This document shows, piece by piece, positions 4,222-5,285 of a stretch of DNA of 5,285 nt. Every line of letters starts with the position of its first letter. Position 1 is the first letter of the stretch. The DNA lies in the NCBI GenBank assembly GCA_023392575.1, contig JAEVYV010000173.1, forward strand, positions 1-5,285, read 5' to 3'. The position numbers and the translations under genes were made by a program. This DNA comes from Bacteroidota bacterium (lineage in GTDB: Bacteria > Bacteroidota > Bacteroidia > Chitinophagales > Chitinophagaceae). The notes beneath the pieces are model-generated. The model had not been told where the DNA came from and made no database searches. It saw nothing but the letters and a program-made list of their open reading frames with translations.

Positions 4222-5285
4222 GGTTGGTCAAGGTCTTTTGCAGGGTTTTGTTAACACCACTGCTTTTCTTCTTGGATCTGGAAAAAACATATGCTACCGA
4301 CAACCGGTAGCTTTTTGTTTGTGTGCTGCTGAAATTTTCCTGCACAAACTGGGTGCCGTAGGTAAAGCTCCGGTTTTGCTGCTGCGCAAACGGATCAATG
4401 AGATTGAGGGTGGTCACCAGTTTCTTTTGCAGTAGTTTGGCCTGCAGGCCCACATTCATGCCCAGACTGCTTTTTACGGTTCCCTGCGGATTGGCAAACC
4501 GGTTGAACGTAAAGCTACCCGTAGCATTATACAGGTCCCTCCAATTGTAATTGGTGTTGAGGCTGGAGGTGAAAGAGCCGCCGTCCCTGAAGTTGCGGTT
4601 TGCTTTATCAAAAGCCCCATACACATTATACGAATAGCTGGCACTCAGGTTGATCTTGATCTTTTTGTTCACCGAAAATCCGCTCCAGGTACTTATTTCA
4701 TATTCTTTCCGGCCACTGATGTTCTGCCAGGTAATTTCCGTGGGAGCAATGCGCAATTGACTAAAAAGATCCGTTACGCTGTTGTAGCCCAAACCCAGGT
4801 TGGCATAAAACGAGTTTTTGGATCGTCCCAATACCACATCAAAATTATTTGAAAGCGATGGCCGGAGTTCGGCATTGCCATAGCGAATGTTGAACTGGTC
4901 GGAGGAATCAATCGTTGGATTCAACTGCGCTACTCCGGGCCGGCGCAGGGTGCGGCGGTAAGAAATGCTCAGGTTCAAAGCATCCTTCCAGGTCTTGTTC
5001 AACGTGGCAAAGGGCAAATAATTCCAGTAATTGTTCTGGTGCGTGGACGAGGTTTTGAACAAATCAAATTTTACCCGGGTTTGCTCCGAAGCAAGACCTG
5101 CCGTGACACTCAGGTTGTTTCCAAGGTTTTGCTTGAGCGAACCCCTGAAATTATGGACATGCTGATAAAACAGGAAATGATTGGTCAGCGCCTCCAGTGC
5201 TACCCACGAGCCGTCCTGTTTTTTCTGGTACCAGGCGTTGGACTCAATATCGGAACGGGAAGAATTATAAAAACTGCCCAGCGAT
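4211..5285 (-). CDS. C-terminal part of an outer-membrane beta-barrel (TonB-dependent-receptor-like) protein, 5' end outside window
   Basis: The frame is open from the right edge to the stop at 4211, giving 357 visible residues; the gene continues past 5285, and the TTG at 5060-5062 is internal. The sequence shows alternating short amphipathic strands rich in Asn, Ser, Tyr and Phe, as in outer-membrane barrels. The LRRPGVAQLNP segment followed by IRYGNAELRPSLSNNFDV matches the 'RP...LNP...GNxxLxP' signature of the Bacteroidota outer-membrane beta-barrel family (OMP_b-brl_3 type, related to TonB-dependent receptors). The last strand ends ...YRLSVAYVF, and a basic, Lys-rich tail follows. The N-terminal carboxypeptidase-regulatory-like and plug domains expected in this family would lie outside the window, so TonB dependence and ligand cannot be judged. 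It overlaps the convergent gene by 11 bp at its 3' end. Confidence 0.9.
   Translation of the reverse strand, partial: SLGSFYNSSRSDIESNAWYQKKQDGSWVALEALTNHFLFYQHVHNFRGSLKQNLGNNLSVTAGLASEQTRVKFDLFKTSSTHQNNYWNYLPFATLNKTWKDALNLSISYRRTLRRPGVAQLNPTIDSSDQFNIRYGNAELRPSLSNNFDVVLGRSKNSFYANLGLGYNSVTDLFSQLRIAPTEITWQNISGRKEYEISTWSGFSVNKKIKINLSASYSYNVYGAFDKANRNFRDGGSFTSSLNTNYNWRDLYNATGSFTFNRFANPQGTVKSSLGMNVGLQAKLLQKKLVTTLNLIDPFAQQQNRSFTYGTQFVQENFSSTQTKSYRLSVAYVFSRSKKKSSGVNKTLQKTLTNLKG
4293..4320 (+). terminator. Intrinsic terminator of the plus-strand Fe-S/unknown-protein genes, inside the convergent beta-barrel gene
   Basis: GCTACCG (4293-4299) and CGGTAGC (4305-4311) form a perfect 7-bp stem with loop ACAAC, followed at once by TTTTTGTTTG. 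It begins 72 bases after the plus-strand stop at 4221. The same bases, read antisense, encode the KSYRLSVAY strand near the end of the beta-barrel protein. Confidence 0.7.

Noticed and set aside
4088..4435. Plus-strand open frame bridging the convergent overlap
   Set aside because: It reads out of frame through the small conserved gene and antisense through the barrel gene; no family features.
5060..5062. TTG as start codon of the beta-barrel gene
   Set aside because: The frame stays open to the window edge with about 74 further residues of typical barrel sequence.
1..5285. CRISPR array, tRNA, rRNA, insertion sequence or toxin-antitoxin/defence genes
   Set aside because: No regularly spaced direct repeats, no tRNA-like cloverleaf, no transposase or terminal repeats and no defence-type domains were seen on either strand.

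Overview
The window looks like chromosomal DNA of a Bacteroidota bacterium, most likely of the Chitinophagaceae/Sphingobacteriia type. Four things support this: a C-terminal type IX secretion (T9SS) sorting domain, a large outer-membrane beta-barrel/TonB-receptor-like protein, TAnnTTTG-type -7 promoter boxes, and starts without strong Shine-Dalgarno sequences. I see no rRNA, tRNA, CRISPR array, insertion sequence or phage gene.

Layout. (1) Bases 1-405 (+) are the 3' end of a secreted repeat protein carrying a T9SS sorting domain. (2) Bases 2743-441 (-) form a compact three-gene run, transcribed right to left: an ATP-grasp ligase-like protein with a Trp-rich hydrophobic N-terminus, a LysE-type exporter and a DinB-fold protein. 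It ends in an intrinsic terminator at 413-435. (3) A 99-bp divergent promoter region (2744-2842) separates this run from the next. (4) Bases 2843-4221 (+) hold a double-CCG-domain iron-sulphur protein followed by a small conserved protein that databases often label 'ABC transporter ATPase' although it has no ATPase motifs. (5) Bases 4211-5285 (-) are the C-terminal 357 residues of an outer-membrane beta-barrel protein, whose 5' end lies beyond the window. It meets gene (4) tail to tail with an 11-bp overlap.

How the genes may work together. The minus-strand run can be read as an enzyme (ATP-grasp) plus efflux (LysE) unit that makes and exports an amino-acid-like compound, but this is inference and the substrate is unknown. 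The CCG protein probably belongs to a lactate/glycolate-type or heterodisulfide-reductase-like electron-transfer system whose larger Fe-S partner is not in the window. No obviously new multi-gene system is visible. The points most worth a second look are the ATP-grasp/LysE pairing, the convergent overlap with a terminator-like hairpin inside each partner gene, the twin -7 boxes with an inverted repeat between the divergent genes, and the conserved small protein of unknown function next to the Fe-S gene.
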